A stretch of DNA of 64,000 nucleotides. It comes from Owenia fusiformis. Lineage: Eukaryota; Annelida; Polychaeta; Sabellida; Oweniidae. The notes beneath the pieces were generated by a model. The model did not search any database. It had not been told where the DNA came from and was given only the letters and a program-made list of their open reading frames with translations. Below are positions 1-13,600 of the stretch, one piece after another. The stretch spans positions 27,130,740-27,194,739 of the forward strand of contig CAIIXF020000009.1 in the NCBI GenBank assembly GCA_903813345.2, given 5' to 3'. Position 1 is the stretch's first letter. Each line of letters opens with the position of its first letter. The position numbers and the translations under genes are program-made.

Positions 1-1996
1 GGTTATAATTTCAGAAAATAACAACATTTAGACATTTTCATTGTTGGAAAATATCGAGTTTCGATCCTGGGAGCCAATCCTCCTCAAATATTCTCTAAAG
101 TTACTACATGGCAGATTACTCTTTACATCATAACAAAACATAATGTGATACAGAATCAGATATAAATATTGTATACTGATTCTATCTATTCAGTTAAACA
201 GAAGAGATGTGCATTATAACATGTTAATTTCTTTTTCTCTATCCAAGTATATAAATTATTCAACAAGTTGCGCTCAATTTCCAATTCCAGTTGTGAGCCA
301 CATTTAAAGAGTTCTATCCTGTCATATTTATTGCTAAAATTGAATTTTGTTTTCATTTATGTAGTATATTTTGTTTTGTTCTGGTTTTACCCCTGTCATC
401 ATATTCCGCAAAAAAAGCTGTTCCAATATGTAAAAATCCTTAAATTCGTTAATAAAGTCAGATCTAATCATAACAAAAATATTTATGATGGATTCTACTT
501 TGTCCAGATTTTATGATAGGAAGTTACATATTAACTAAACTGGTCTTTAAAATGACAACACACAAGCTCAGAGAAATCCATATTTTATTCATTAGACGTA
601 ATATTTATTAACTTCATTTCATATCTTGTTAATTCTAATGGAATAATCCAATGTTCATTCATCGATTTTCACAGGTAAATCATATTTCTATTTTTTTCTT
701 TTGCACAATGAATATATGTGTTGTACTCCTTTACATTAGGGCACGTCTAGGAAATATTGCCTCAAAATTATGACAGCAGCTTGGTAATTGCCCCATATGC
801 CATGAAATACAACATTGTTGAGAGTGGTTTGTTTGGGATTCTGGATACATTAATCCACAACATTAATAAATGACTTAAGAGTTAGTTTGTATATCAATTT
901 ATGAATGATACTATTATTCTCAGAATATTCTAAAATATGCATTTATTTATAGATAAATAGAGGTTATTTACAGGGAGGGATTTTTGAGATGATTTTTTTA
1001 CATATCAGTTATATTCCCCTGCTGTTATTCACCAGGAAATAAGAGTAACATGGTTTAAAAATGATATCTTGCTTGTAAGAATTGCTCCTTGTTGTCAAGG
1101 TACTCAAAAACCTAACTACAACCTCGCCTCATTAAATATTCATTTGATAATGTATCAAATATGCATGATTCAAAAATAAATTGTTGACAAATCATTTATT
1201 GCATATTGACCAGCAGGAACAGAATGACATTTCACGTAGTATGAAGGTCGATTACTGTAAATAACTTGGACTATACTCTAGCATGTTAGCCTAGAGTGCA
1301 CTGGTTAAAGGCCCCATGAAAAGTTTAAGCTACTTCACTCAACATGCTCAATGTAATCGTCAAGATATGTGAAATTCTTTTAATCGAAAAATCAAAAGAT
1401 TATCCCTAAATAATGGATGGACTTTAAGAGAATTTGGATGTTATGGAATATTGAGAGCAAAACATATTGTAACAGTATGACATTTTTTAGTCTTTTGTTA
1501 ACGTCTCTATATTTTGTACTCCTTTTATTATTAACGCTGACATTAATGCTAAATTGAACATCCATTAATGAGCTTTTCACAAAAAATAACTTCTCAAATC
1601 AATACACTGTGATTCCCTGGGCATTATAAAATTGAAAAATATTAGCATTAAATAGATAGACAGCAAACAAATGAGAAAATGTGACGGTGCTTCCACTACA
1701 TTAATAAATTACTAGAGGGTTAATGAGAAAACGATTATAATACAAGAGATAATGGGAGGAGAGATAACAATTATCCACTACTTACACTCTATCAATAAAA
1801 CCATTGCCGTGACAACGTAATAATAAAAATACCACCAGGTTAAGATACCCAGAGATAAAAATATTTATCTTTTAGAGTGAATTATTCATAAAACTATACA
1901 CATTTTTTACATAAACCTGGGAAGAAATTATAAATATGTTTTAATAAATTGAAAAGGTGATTTTTATGTTTCACGTTATACTTCCAAAGAGGGTGT
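1..1996. other. Noncoding AT-rich sequence, no gene seen
   Basis: Only short random reading frames occur here, and no splice-bounded GPCR TM1/TM2 exon could be recognised. It is probably intron or 5' flank of the GPCR gene. Confidence 0.5.
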
Positions 1997-1997
1997 A

Positions 1998-2171
1998 AAA
2001 GAGCCCCATTAAATGGGCAACTTCAATCAACTAAAGAGCCCCATTAAATGGGCAACTTCACTCAACTAAAGAGCCCCATTAAATGGGCAACTTCACTCAA
2101 CTAAAGAGCCCCATTAAATGGGCAACTTCACTCAACTAAAGAGCCCCATTAAATGGGCAACTTCACTCAAC
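1998..2171. repeat. 35-bp tandem repeat, 5 near-identical copies
   Basis: The unit begins AAAGAGCCCCATTAAATGGG and ends CAACTTCACTCAACT. It repeats with period 35 at 1998, 2033, 2068, 2103 and 2138. Each unit has the near-palindrome GCCCATTAAATGGGC. Copies differ by one or two bases, which implies recent expansion. Confidence 0.9.
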
Positions 2172-2664
2172 CATCAGACATGATCAAGATTGGATCGAGG
2201 GAATATACCTGAAATATGAATATTCCAGAAGGGAAATATTCTCTATCAACAATTATTTTATGTTGTATCCTGGGATGTTTTATGGTGTTGACTGTTTTAT
2301 TCAGAATCAAATAGGACAGCTTAATGGAATTTCATAGTCAGATATCAGTGAAAGAATCTCCAATTTATATTCTTCAGTCTAGTCGTTTATTATTCACTAC
2401 AACAGATACCTTTTAGCCCAAAACCTTACAAAACACTAGATACCTACCAATGAGCTGAAATACTAAACCATAATGAAATAATCATTTTGTAATCTGATAA
2501 ACCTCCATAGAAATCATCGATAAACTCCTTAATTGTCCATTACGTAAAAATGAAAGTAATGTTATGGCAAACAGAATTAATGAAAATGATTTGATTCATG
2601 TTATTGCATCAAGTGCCAAATGATGGGAAAGATAAATATTACTGCAAATACGGTTTTAATGGAA

Positions 2665-3190
2665 TGATTGAAGTTGTTTGGAAGAAAAGAAGAGGAAAAT
2701 GCTTGAAGTTGTAAAAGAAAAGAATGGGGAAATGTTTGAAGTTCATACTGAAGAAAACAATGGGAAAATGTTTGAAAATGATATGGAAGAAAATTATGGG
2801 GAAAGGTTTGAAATATATGGAAAAAGGAATGGGAAAATGTTTGAAGTTGTCATCGAAAACAAAGATGGGAAATGTTTGAAGTTGTCATGCAAGAGAAGGA
2901 TGGTAAAATGTTTGAAGTTATTATGGAAGAAAACAATGGTAAAATGTTTGAAGTTGTTAGGGAAGAAAAATGGTAAAATGTTTTTAAGTTGGCTTGGAAG
3001 AAAAGAATGGTAAAATGCTTGAAATTGTTATGAAAGAAAAAATGGTAAAATATTTTTTTTAAGTTGTCATGGAAGAAAGAATGGGAAAATGTTTGAAGTT
3101 GTCATAGAAGAAAAAAAGTTGGGAAAATGTTTGAATTTGTCATTGAAGAGACGGAGAAAATGTTTGAAGTTGTTTTCAAAGAGAAGGACT
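2665..3190. repeat. Degenerate purine-rich tandem repeat (about 33-39 bp)
   Basis: Variants of GAAAATGTTTGAAGTTGT followed by CATGGAAGAAAAGAATGG repeat about 14 times with indels. A 111-codon open frame over part of it (2678-3013) is a by-product of the repeat and is broken by indels in the later units. Confidence 0.85.
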
Positions 3191-4239
3191 TGAAAGTGTT
3201 TTTCAAAATATCACAAACAAAATACATTTCCACACTGGACATAACAATTTCTCTCTGACTCTGACCTTGGACTATTGTAAATTACTAATGGATCAAATAT
3301 TTCCAGCGTCATCAAGAACTGCCCTTGAATCTTGTCAATGACCAATGAAGTAGTTCTGGAAACATTACTTAATTCCTGCTAATGGTAACCAAGAAATAGT
3401 CACCAGAGTGGCAGTTTACCCACTTAGACTTGTCACATATTTTGAATCTGGTACAACGTTTTCCAATCACGTATCACTTTAACTACCACTGTAGTTAATA
3501 TTAAAATCAACACATCGAGTGAGTGTCATACCTTATAACAGACATTATATTGCATAATATTGGATAACAATCTTATCTGAACTCTTAAAGGATTTTCCAT
3601 TAATCTTTTTCATTAGCTTCATCATTTTTCTACTCTGCTTATTATTGGATTCCGAACATGCTTTTATGACATAATTTCTAAAGGTTGTAGTCATGTTCTT
3701 TCTACTTACGTAATTGACTTAACTCGGCTACCCTAGTATTCGGATGATTAATAGTTGACTAAATTAGTTTCATAGAAGACAAATTCCAGCGAAATATTAT
3801 CCTCACGTTGGTAGGTCATCCATCATATCAAATATTAAAGGAAAGGGAAGGTAGAACTCAGCATCAAAGCTAAGAGTATTTCAACCTTTCTGAGAAAAAA
3901 ATTCTACTTCATTACCAGATCACTTAGTACTGTTAAATCAATTTTGACGTATAGCGTGTCTTTTGTAATCAATAATAACTGAAACTTGATTCATGGCCGA
4001 AGGGTGACTGTTATGCATTCTTTAATTAAATATCATTGCAGCAGGAAATGTTTACGAAAATTTTCTTCATTCTTATATTTTAAGTAAATACTTAATCCAG
4101 AAACAAATACATGAAATATCAACTAGTTATGCACATCTGTAATATAATTTTTCTAATGAATAGAGAAAGCCACAAATATTCAAATGAATTTAATTAAGAA
4201 TCAAAAACCATTTGATATAAATTGCTTTTATCATTTCAG
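3191..4239. other. Intron or flank without recognisable feature
   Basis: Unique AT-rich sequence leading up to the TM3 acceptor at 4239. No other conserved reading frame is seen on either strand. Confidence 0.5.
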
Positions 4240-4679
4240 TAATTGCTGTAACATCTAGCGTGCTGACGTTGACCTTAATTTCTGGAGACCGTTTCTTTGC
4301 TATAGTATTTCCCTTGAAAGCAAGAATGACAGAAAAACGGGCTGTATTCTTAATCATCACAACGTGGATCATATCTATTGCTGTGGCAACCCCGCATCTG
4401 TTCTCCAGGAGAATGTTCCAGTTGAATTGGAAGAACCGAGTGGAGACATGGTGCACAGAAGACTGGCCAAAGGTTGCCCTCGGGAAAATTGATGGTACAT
4501 GTAAGTGGGACCAACCACAAAGGAGGATATACTACACATGTTTTGTAGTGTTGATGTACTTCATACCTGTCATTGTAATGATAGTGGCATATACCATCAT
4601 TGTATATGCCCTGAATAAGAAGAAACCAGGAGAACAAACACGTAGATTGATCACACAACACGAGACTGCACGAAAAAAG
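4240..4679 (+). CDS. GPCR exon: TM3 to intracellular loop 3
   Basis: The acceptor is TTTCAG ending at 4239 and the donor is AAG|GTAATG at 4680. The first two bases complete a split codon, and the exon ends in phase 0. It encodes TM3 with GDRF, intracellular loop 2 (AIVFPLKARMTEKRA), TM4 (VFLIITTWIISIAVATP), a long ECL2 with cysteines in ETWCTEDWP and GTCKW, TM5 (YTCFVVLMYFIPVIVMIVAY) and the start of loop 3 ending in HETARKK. Confidence 0.9.
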
Positions 4680-7600
4680 GTAATGCTACAAAGATAAAGT
4701 ACAATCAGTTAGATTTATTTTATGTGCTTTCATTACAAGAATTTGGAAACAATATTTTCCAAAATTGTTATTTATTGCAAGGTTCATTGTAGTCTGAAGC
4801 ATTTTCCTATTTACAACAAGGAAACATTAATTGTTTGCATTCATCTAACTGAATACGATGTAATATAAGAAACCTCAAGAGCCTAATCTTTTTCTATAAC
4901 TTATTGATCAATTTCTTTTTATCAAAAGCCTACGTTTCAAGCTACAGTATGGTACCAAATGCCACATCCATACCCATTTCAAAGTCGCACAAGTGCCACA
5001 TATTAACGAAATTTACAAGCCACGTTCATATCCATTTTAAAGTCTCACAAGTGCCACATATTACCGAAATTTACAAGCCACATTCATATCCATTTAAAAG
5101 TCTCACAAGAACAACATATATTCGAAATTTATAAGGCAAATCCATATCCATTTCAAAGTCTCACAAGTGCCACATATTATTCGAAATGTATAAGGTAAAT
5201 CCATACCCATTTCAAAGTCTCACAAGTGCCACATATTATTCGAAATTTATGAGCCATATTCATACCCATTTCAAAGTCTCACAAGTGCCACATATTCTTC
5301 GAAACTTATAAGCCACATTCATATCCATTTAAAAGTCTCACAAGAACAACATATTATTAGAAATTTATAAGGCAAATCCATATCCATTTCAAAGTCTCAC
5401 AAGTGCCACATATTATTTGAAATTTATGAGCCATATTCATACCCATTTCAAAGTCTCACAAGTGCCACATATTCTTCGAAATTTATAAGCAACATTCATA
5501 CCAATTTCAAAGTCACACAAGTGCCATATATTATTCGAAATTTATAAGTCAAATCCATACCCATTTCAAAGTCTCACAAGTGTCACATATTATTCAAAAT
5601 TTATAAGCCACATTCATAGCCATTTCAAAGTCTCACAAGTTCCACATATTATTCAAAATTTATAAGCCATATTCATACCCTTTTCAAAGTCTCACAAGTG
5701 CCACATATTATTCGAAATTTATAAGCCACATTCATACCCATTTCAAAGTCACACAAGTGCCACATATTATTCAAAATTTATAAGCCACATTTATACCCAT
5801 TTCAAAGTCTCACAAGTGCCACATATTATTCAAAATTTATAAGCCTTATTCATACCCATTTCAAAGTCTCACAAGTGCCACGTATATATTATTCAAAATT
5901 TATAAGCCACATTCATACCAATTTCAAAGTCTCACAAGTGCCACATATTATTCGAAATTCACAAGCCACATTCATACCCATTTCAAAGTCTCACAAGTGC
6001 AACATATTATTCGAAATTTATAAGCCACATTCATGCCCATTTCAAAGTCACACAAGTGCCACATATTATTCAAAATTCATAAGCCACATTCATACCCATT
6101 TCAAAGTCTCACAAGTGCCACATATTATTTGAAATTTATAAGCCACATTCATGCCCATTTCAAAGTCACACAAGTGCCACATATTATTCAAAATTCATAA
6201 GCCACATTCATGCCCATTTCAAAGTCACACAAGTGCCACATATTATTCAAAATTCATAAGCCACATTCATACCAATTTCAAAGTCTCACAAGTGCCACAT
6301 ATTATTCGAAATTCATAAGCCACATTCATACCCATTTCAAAGTCTCACAAGTGCAACATATTATTCGAAATTTATAAGCCACATTCATGCCCATTTCAAA
6401 GTCACACAAGTGCCACATATTATTCAAAATTCATAAGCCACATTCATACCCATTTCAAAGTCTCACAAGTGCCACATATTATTTGAAATTTATGAGCCAT
6501 ATTCATGCCCATTTCAAAGTCACACAAGTGCCACATATTATTCAAAATTCATAAGCCACATTCATACCCATATCAAAGTCTCACAAGTGCAACATATTAT
6601 TCGAAATTTATAAGCCACATTCATGCCCATTTCAAAGTCACACAAGTGCCACATATTATTCAAAATTCATAAGCCACATTCATACCCATTTCAAAGTCTC
6701 ACAAATGCAACATATTATTCGAAATTTATAAGCCACATTCATGCCCATTTCAAAGTCACACAAGTGCCACATATTATTCAAAATTCATAAGCCACATTCA
6801 TACCCATATCAAAGTCTCACAAGTGCCACATATTATTCAAAATTCATAAGCCAAATCCATACCCATTTCAAAGTCTCACAAGTGCCACATATTATTCGAA
6901 ATTCATAAGCCACATTCATACCCATTTCAAAGTCTCACAAGTGCAACATATTATTCGAAATTTATAAGCCACATTCATGCCCATTTCAAAGTCACACAAG
7001 TGCCACATATTATTCGAAATTCATAAGCCACATTCATACCCATTTCAAAGTCTCACAAGTGCCACATATTATTTGAAATTTATAAGCCACATTCATACCC
7101 ATATCAAAGTCTCACAAGTGCCACATATTATTCAAAATTCATAAGCCAAATCCATACCCATTTCAAAGTCTCACCAGTGCCACATAATTCTCAATTGAAA
7201 ATATGATATTAATTTTATTTCTTAATATTTTTGAAGTTTTAATACAGCAATATTTACATATAAACAAATGAAACAGGTGTGAAGAACATCCCAAAATTAA
7301 TGAACTGCCATCTATCCGAGTCCTGGCTCCCATTGCTTACTAAATGCTTATAACATTTCTATGTGCGACTATGTCATTTGCTAGCTCTATGTTTTTATGA
7401 ATTATCAAAAGCCTTTATGTATAGATTAATTGCAAGCTCAAAGTCTATGCTAATTTAAATATTCAATTTATTAAATTATCACTTCAGTATATAACGATAA
7501 TGTAGTGTTAGAACTGAACCATATTGAACAGTTGAAATTCATTTTCAAAAATTGAAAAATTCTGCCTTTTGTAAACAACAATGATTGATCAATTTAGAGT

Positions 7601-10600
7601 TAAAATTAATGTTTATTAAAACCAACATGAGTAAGCATCATTAATCTTGATGTGACCTTAAGTAAACAATAGATCCTTGGCTCAGTTTGATAGATTTAAT
7701 ACACACAATCCTTGACTTGAACCATAAGTCACAGTGTGGGCACCTAATTGGGGAGATATCACCATTCATATAGAAAGAATGGTTTTCAGTGACAATCACA
7801 ATAGGGGGCATCGAGGGGGAAATAACCATAAAGAAAAGAATGGTTGTCAATGACAATCACAATAGGGGGCATTGAGGGGAAAATAACCATACAGAAAGAA
7901 TGGTTGTTAGTGACAATCAAAATAGGAGCATCGAGGGAGAACTAACCATATAGAAAGAATGGTTTTCAGTGAGAGTCATAACAGGGGGCATTGAGGGGGA
8001 AATAACCATATAGAAAGAATGTTTTTCAGTGACAATCACAATAGGGAGCATCTAAGGGGAAATAACCATATAGAAATAATGGTTTTCAGTGACAATCACA
8101 ATAGGGGGCATAGAGGGGGAAATATCACCATATAGAATTCGAAAGAATGGTTTTCAGTGACAATCCCAAAAGGGGGCATCAAAGGGGGAAATAACCATAT
8201 AGAAAGAATGGTTTTCAGTGACAATCACAATAGGGTTAATATAGTAAATTAACAGCCATGGCAAAAATGGCAGCAATTTTTCAAAATGGCCACTTTCTAC
8301 CAAAAATGTCATTAGACAGTGTGCCATGGTTATAGTATTCACATACCAAATATGAACAAAATCGCTCCACTACTTTTCGAGTTATAGTAAAATACATTAA
8401 AATGGTGGCCATTTTTCAAAATGGCCGCCTTCTACCAAAAGTGTCATTAGACAGTGTGCCATGCTTATAGTATTCACATACCAAATAAAAATGAACAAAA
8501 TCGCTCCACTACTTTTCCAGTTACAGCAAAGATCGAAAAATAACGAGTAAATGCCAACATTTTTCAAGATGGCTGCCATGTGCTTCTTTAATATCTACAT
8601 TTCTAGCTTTATTAATGTCTTATATCATTTTTTTACATTTAAAACATATTGCTATTACAGTTTTACATGTTGCACCTAAATTACTGTAAAATCGGCACTA
8701 AAATGGCCGCTCATTTAAAAATTTTGAAAATCGCCTTTCGAGCAGAACTTCTACCCCCATAGGGTATATGTATACAAAATATGAACAAAATCGGGCCAAC
8801 TTAACAAATATGCAACTTAACAAAAGCAATATCAAAGTCAGTCCATTTATGTCAAAAAAGAAATAATTTTATGATAAAGTAAATGCAGTAATCAGCAACC
8901 CTATTTCAGGATGCCTCAATAACCTAAACATCTTGACATAACAGAAATTAACTATTAATAAGAACATCTTTTTTCTGAAATGCAATATATTATGTAACAA
9001 TAACTAGAATGACATTTTCTCTATTTCCGAGAGGATGTTAGAATCTTCAGTGTCTTTGTTGTCATAATTGCATATGTTCCATAAAAAAGATGTACATCAT
9101 TGAGGGTATGCAGCATTTCTAAAAACATTTAAAGGTGCAATAAAATCTAAAGATGAGTTTAAATTAACATTTTAAAAATTGTTACATTTTCTAACATTTT
9201 TTGCTTTCAACATTCCATAAGTACAAGGTATCACAATGCATTTAACATGCAAATTTTCAATCTATGCTTTGCTGCAACTTTTATGAGATTGTTGGCCATT
9301 GTTGGTTGGAATCCATGAGGTATCTTTCATGATTATTTCAACAAACATCTTCAAAAGTTAATTTTATCATAAAGGACCAGGTATGGTATGGCAAATGATT
9401 TTAGACATTCATATATTTTACCATGATTATATTTTCTCCATAAACATGATATTTCTCATCAAAATAATATGTCTATCCACATAAATTTCTTCAATTTCTG
9501 TGGGGTCATATATCTATTTAATGAAAAATATTCATTCAAAGTATTCATGGTCAGTATATACTTAAGGTCATAGGTATGACTGTCTTAAATCATTTCCCAA
9601 GCCAAACCTGGTCTTTAATGAAAAAGTAACTTAATCAGCATGAAATTAAATTTTATTGACATGCTTTAAATTGGCTTCTTCAGTTGGTCAACCTACCCTG
9701 ACAGTAGAAACATTGACATAAGACACATTCAATTAATCATATCCTGGATAGAATATAAACTAAATATTTGTAAAATTATGATTCATGAATAAAAGCTGAT
9801 TTAAATAGAAATAGTTTATCTGATTCCTGTCATAACAGACATATGCCATTGCAAATGTCTGGCTGTAATCCTTTAATAATCCTAGTTGAGACTACTGACA
9901 ATATTTGAACAAATTAATTTTTGAATTTTTTTACATACTTGACACAAAAAAGCTGCCATAACTAATAACTTCATTGGATTTCGAAATGTTGCTCTTTGTT
10001 TCTTATAACATGCTTCGGTACAAGTTTTATTCTGCATGTTTCAGCTAACGCTACATTTTGTCCATAAAATCAAACTGAAAAATAAAAATCATAAATTGTA
10101 CAGTACTTATTTATTTTTAGGTAATTTATTTTGCTATAAATGTATGTTATCTGCAATACATACGAATATATTGACTGCGTTTTAGTAATTAGAAACATTA
10201 TAAAAGTCATGAGCTCATTGAAGGGCAGAAATTTATTGGAAAATTATCTTTAGACTTATCGATAACAAAAAAAAAAAACATTCATGGTTATTCAAAGAGC
10301 GTCATAAAACTATCGATCTGACTGATGAGAAATGTCATAAACATGAACAATTACATCACTGATTCCAACTTTGTTGAATTGAATGGTAACAGTGATGATG
10401 AAACCAAACGTCTCTGGAATTGACTTTTTACAATCAATATCACCGGTTGTTTCTTTGTATTGACTTAAATTGGCTTTAATATTGACAAATCACTCTTGAA
10501 TCTAATTGCTTCTACAATTTGTAGCTTTCTCAACTGTAAAATGATAAAATCACATTCCCTGTTGTGTTTGCTAGCTAACATTATGGGATGAAGCGTGGGA

Positions 10601-13600
10601 GTTAATATGTAATAGATATCCAAAAGTATGTTCATCATTTTGTCGCATTACATACCCCTAGTACTTTACTGGGTCCCTACCCTATAACTAGTAGGTACTA
10701 GTAAATATTCAAGGTTATATTTGAGTAAACATGATATTAAAATACAACGTCACATTTGAATCTTTCTTTTATTTCATTCCTTTGGATTAAAAATAAGCTA
10801 AGACCGAGGGCAGAGATTACGGTATCCAGGGAGAGGGTGTGAGGAAATCAATCTGTCTGTAAAACCTTGATCTTCTAAAGATCTTGTACAAAAAGCATGG
10901 TAGTGTGACTCTGTTTATATTATCAGATAATTTTCTGTATTGCTTTTCATACATAAATCCTATTTTTTGTTTATCAAAATACTGACTCCCCAGGACATGA
11001 TGAACACAACGAATTATTCCAAAAGTAAAATCACTTAATTGAGACATTCTATCCAGGAACTAAATCCATTACCTTAATTACAAAAATAAAATGTTCAACG
11101 ATATCTTGTGTAATACACAGAATCAACAGGGATTATAGGATGGAGCCAGAACAATAATCTACGTGCAAAATTAATCATGTTGAAATCTTTGTCCTAAACC
11201 CATATTAATTAACATGAAACATTGCAAATAATTACTAATTCAAGTCAGCTCTTTGCATCAGGTTTTAGTGTCAAATGTCACGTAAACCCTTGAAGGATCT
11301 AAAATCTGTAAGGACACTTAAAGAGGCACTGACTGTTATAGTGGACAATTTCCACAACCCTAAACATTCCACATTATGATGTTTAATTCATGTTTATGTA
11401 TCAATGTTCTATGTGACATTGGCCAAAATCTGAATAAAAAATAAATATCAGATGGTGTAAAAGTAAATTTGGGGATTCCTGTAATAATTCATTTAATTCC
11501 AAAGTCTTAGGTTTCAAAATGATTTTTATTTGAGATTAAAACAGTCAAATGTAATTGGATGATAAAGGTCAGGTCTTTAACCAAATAAAATCTCCTCTAA
11601 TTTTACATCAATTAATTAAATCAAGCAGTAACATGTCCTTTATAAAAATTGAACATTTTATTACATTGTTAAATGTATTTAATTGCTATAGAACATGGCA
11701 CCATCCATCATGATAGGTGTTACAAAAGTCATTGATTTCAGAACAGAATGACATCATATTCACGGAAAACCAATATATTCCAATAATTACCTGTGGATTT
11801 TGCACCCGTTGATCTAAACTGAAGAGGAAATTGCAAATATAAGACCCAATTATTAATACCATTCCTGTTTAAATGTTTGGATTAATTATATTTTATTAGG
11901 TTTTCATCAGAATAAGTTCCAACCACTCGATAATCTGAGGACATTGTTGATTAATGGATAGGTCGTGTCAGGTTTTTATGTCACCATTAAAAGCCCACAG
12001 TTATGATTCGGAGGAATGTATATTGAAGTAGTTTTCATAATGTTAAGCTAAGTCAAGGATAAGTGGGACAAAAGAAGCAAATGCAACAGCTCGAATGTCA
12101 TAATCGATTAAATTAAATCAAATTAGTCCAATAAGCAATAAATCGCAGAGTAGTAAAACTGAATGAATTTTTACTTATTATTAGTATACAGTATGTACTG
12201 TAAATTGCTTAAGGCGACGCTATATTATATAAAAAGTACAAAAAATGACTGCCATATTTTTTTGATAAAGACACATGTTTTTAAAATCTGTTTACCTTGT
12301 ATATGAATTGTGTATCTTGACTAATGAAACATGTCAAAGTTAACATCACACATAAACGCATTTTTCCAAACTATGAATTGGAGGTGCATGGATCCCCAAA
12401 GCTAGCATGAAAATGTGTGTCTGTTGCAAGGCTACTCCTTGAAACTTTCAAAAAATAGCCTCACTTCGCACTCTTCATGCTAGCTTTTAGGAGCCATACA
12501 CCTCCAATTCATAGTTATGAAAAAATGCGTTTAAATGTGAGGTTTTCTTTTATGTGTCTCTTTAGTCAGGAAATGCATTCACATACAAGGAAAACAGTAT
12601 ACAAAATCTTCTGACTTTATCAAAAAAATATGGCCGTCATGTTTTTGTACTTTTGATTAACTTAAATGTCACCTTAATTTGGCGTCATTTAATTTTTAAT
12701 TTGGCAGATTGGGCAAATTTAAAATTTTTAGCTGCTATTTAATTTGGCGGATTGACCATCGTCAATTGTATTACTAACTTCACATCTCACCACCAATAAC
12801 GCAATTTTATCTCTCCTGGTATCAGGCTGGTTTATCTAAACAAGTGGGGGCTCTGTAGGTCCTCGGAAATAGTTTAAAATTGATATTTTATCCATGATTG
12901 AGTCTCAGAATTTCACCAAAGTGCAAGGTAACACATGAAAAAGGTACTGGACGAAAATCCCCAGGTATTTCATATCTAAAAATTGGCGGAGACTTAATTT
13001 GATATTAATTCTATGATAATCCATAAAACAAAACATTCGATGTGAATGAAATCTGGCGCAAATATTCTGTTTTTTTCAAAAGTGATATCTTACTTGTACT
13101 TCTGTCATTTTCGCATTTGGAATTCTGACATATTCATTAAGTCCAATCTAGACAAACTAATACAATTTCAGACAACATGGACGTTGATATCTTCAAATTG
13201 AACAATGCAGTTGTCAATCATTTCATCTTTGTGTGATTGTTCAGACTAAATGTAATTTTGAGGCTTTACTTCATACGTTTTTGGGGAGGGCCCTTATCCA
13301 TGTTTTTCTTGGAATCAGATTGATTTTTTCTGTTATCCTGAGGACTTGGTCAAAACATGGAAAATGTTGTAGTATCTATGATGAGGAAATGGTCAAAGAC
13401 ATGTCTGCCTTCAATCATTTGCCATACCATACCTGGTCCTTTGCTTTTTAAAAATAATGATAAAATGATTGATTATGGTTTATTTGTTTAGATTTGAAAT
13501 AAATACATGTAAAATCACAGATTAATTACTAATATTTATTGAGTATACAAAACAATGTTATTTATTTATAGGTTGTCCGATTATTGCTGTCTGTTCTCTT

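Noticed and set aside
2678-3013. 111-codon frame rich in KMFEV repeats
   Set aside because: Pure translation of a degenerate purine-rich tandem repeat. Later units are broken by indels.
1-4239. Search for GPCR TM1-TM2 exons
   Set aside because: No splice-bounded segment with TM1 GN..V or TM2 LAxxD signatures was recognised. The exons are probably upstream of the window.
4904-6132. Open frames with SHKCHIL/SATYYSKFISH repeats
   Set aside because: Translation of the 59-bp satellite. No start or splice context and no conservation between units beyond the DNA repeat.
4955-7190. CRISPR-like regular array
   Set aside because: Units are contiguous with no unique spacers, in a eukaryotic intron. 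It is a satellite.
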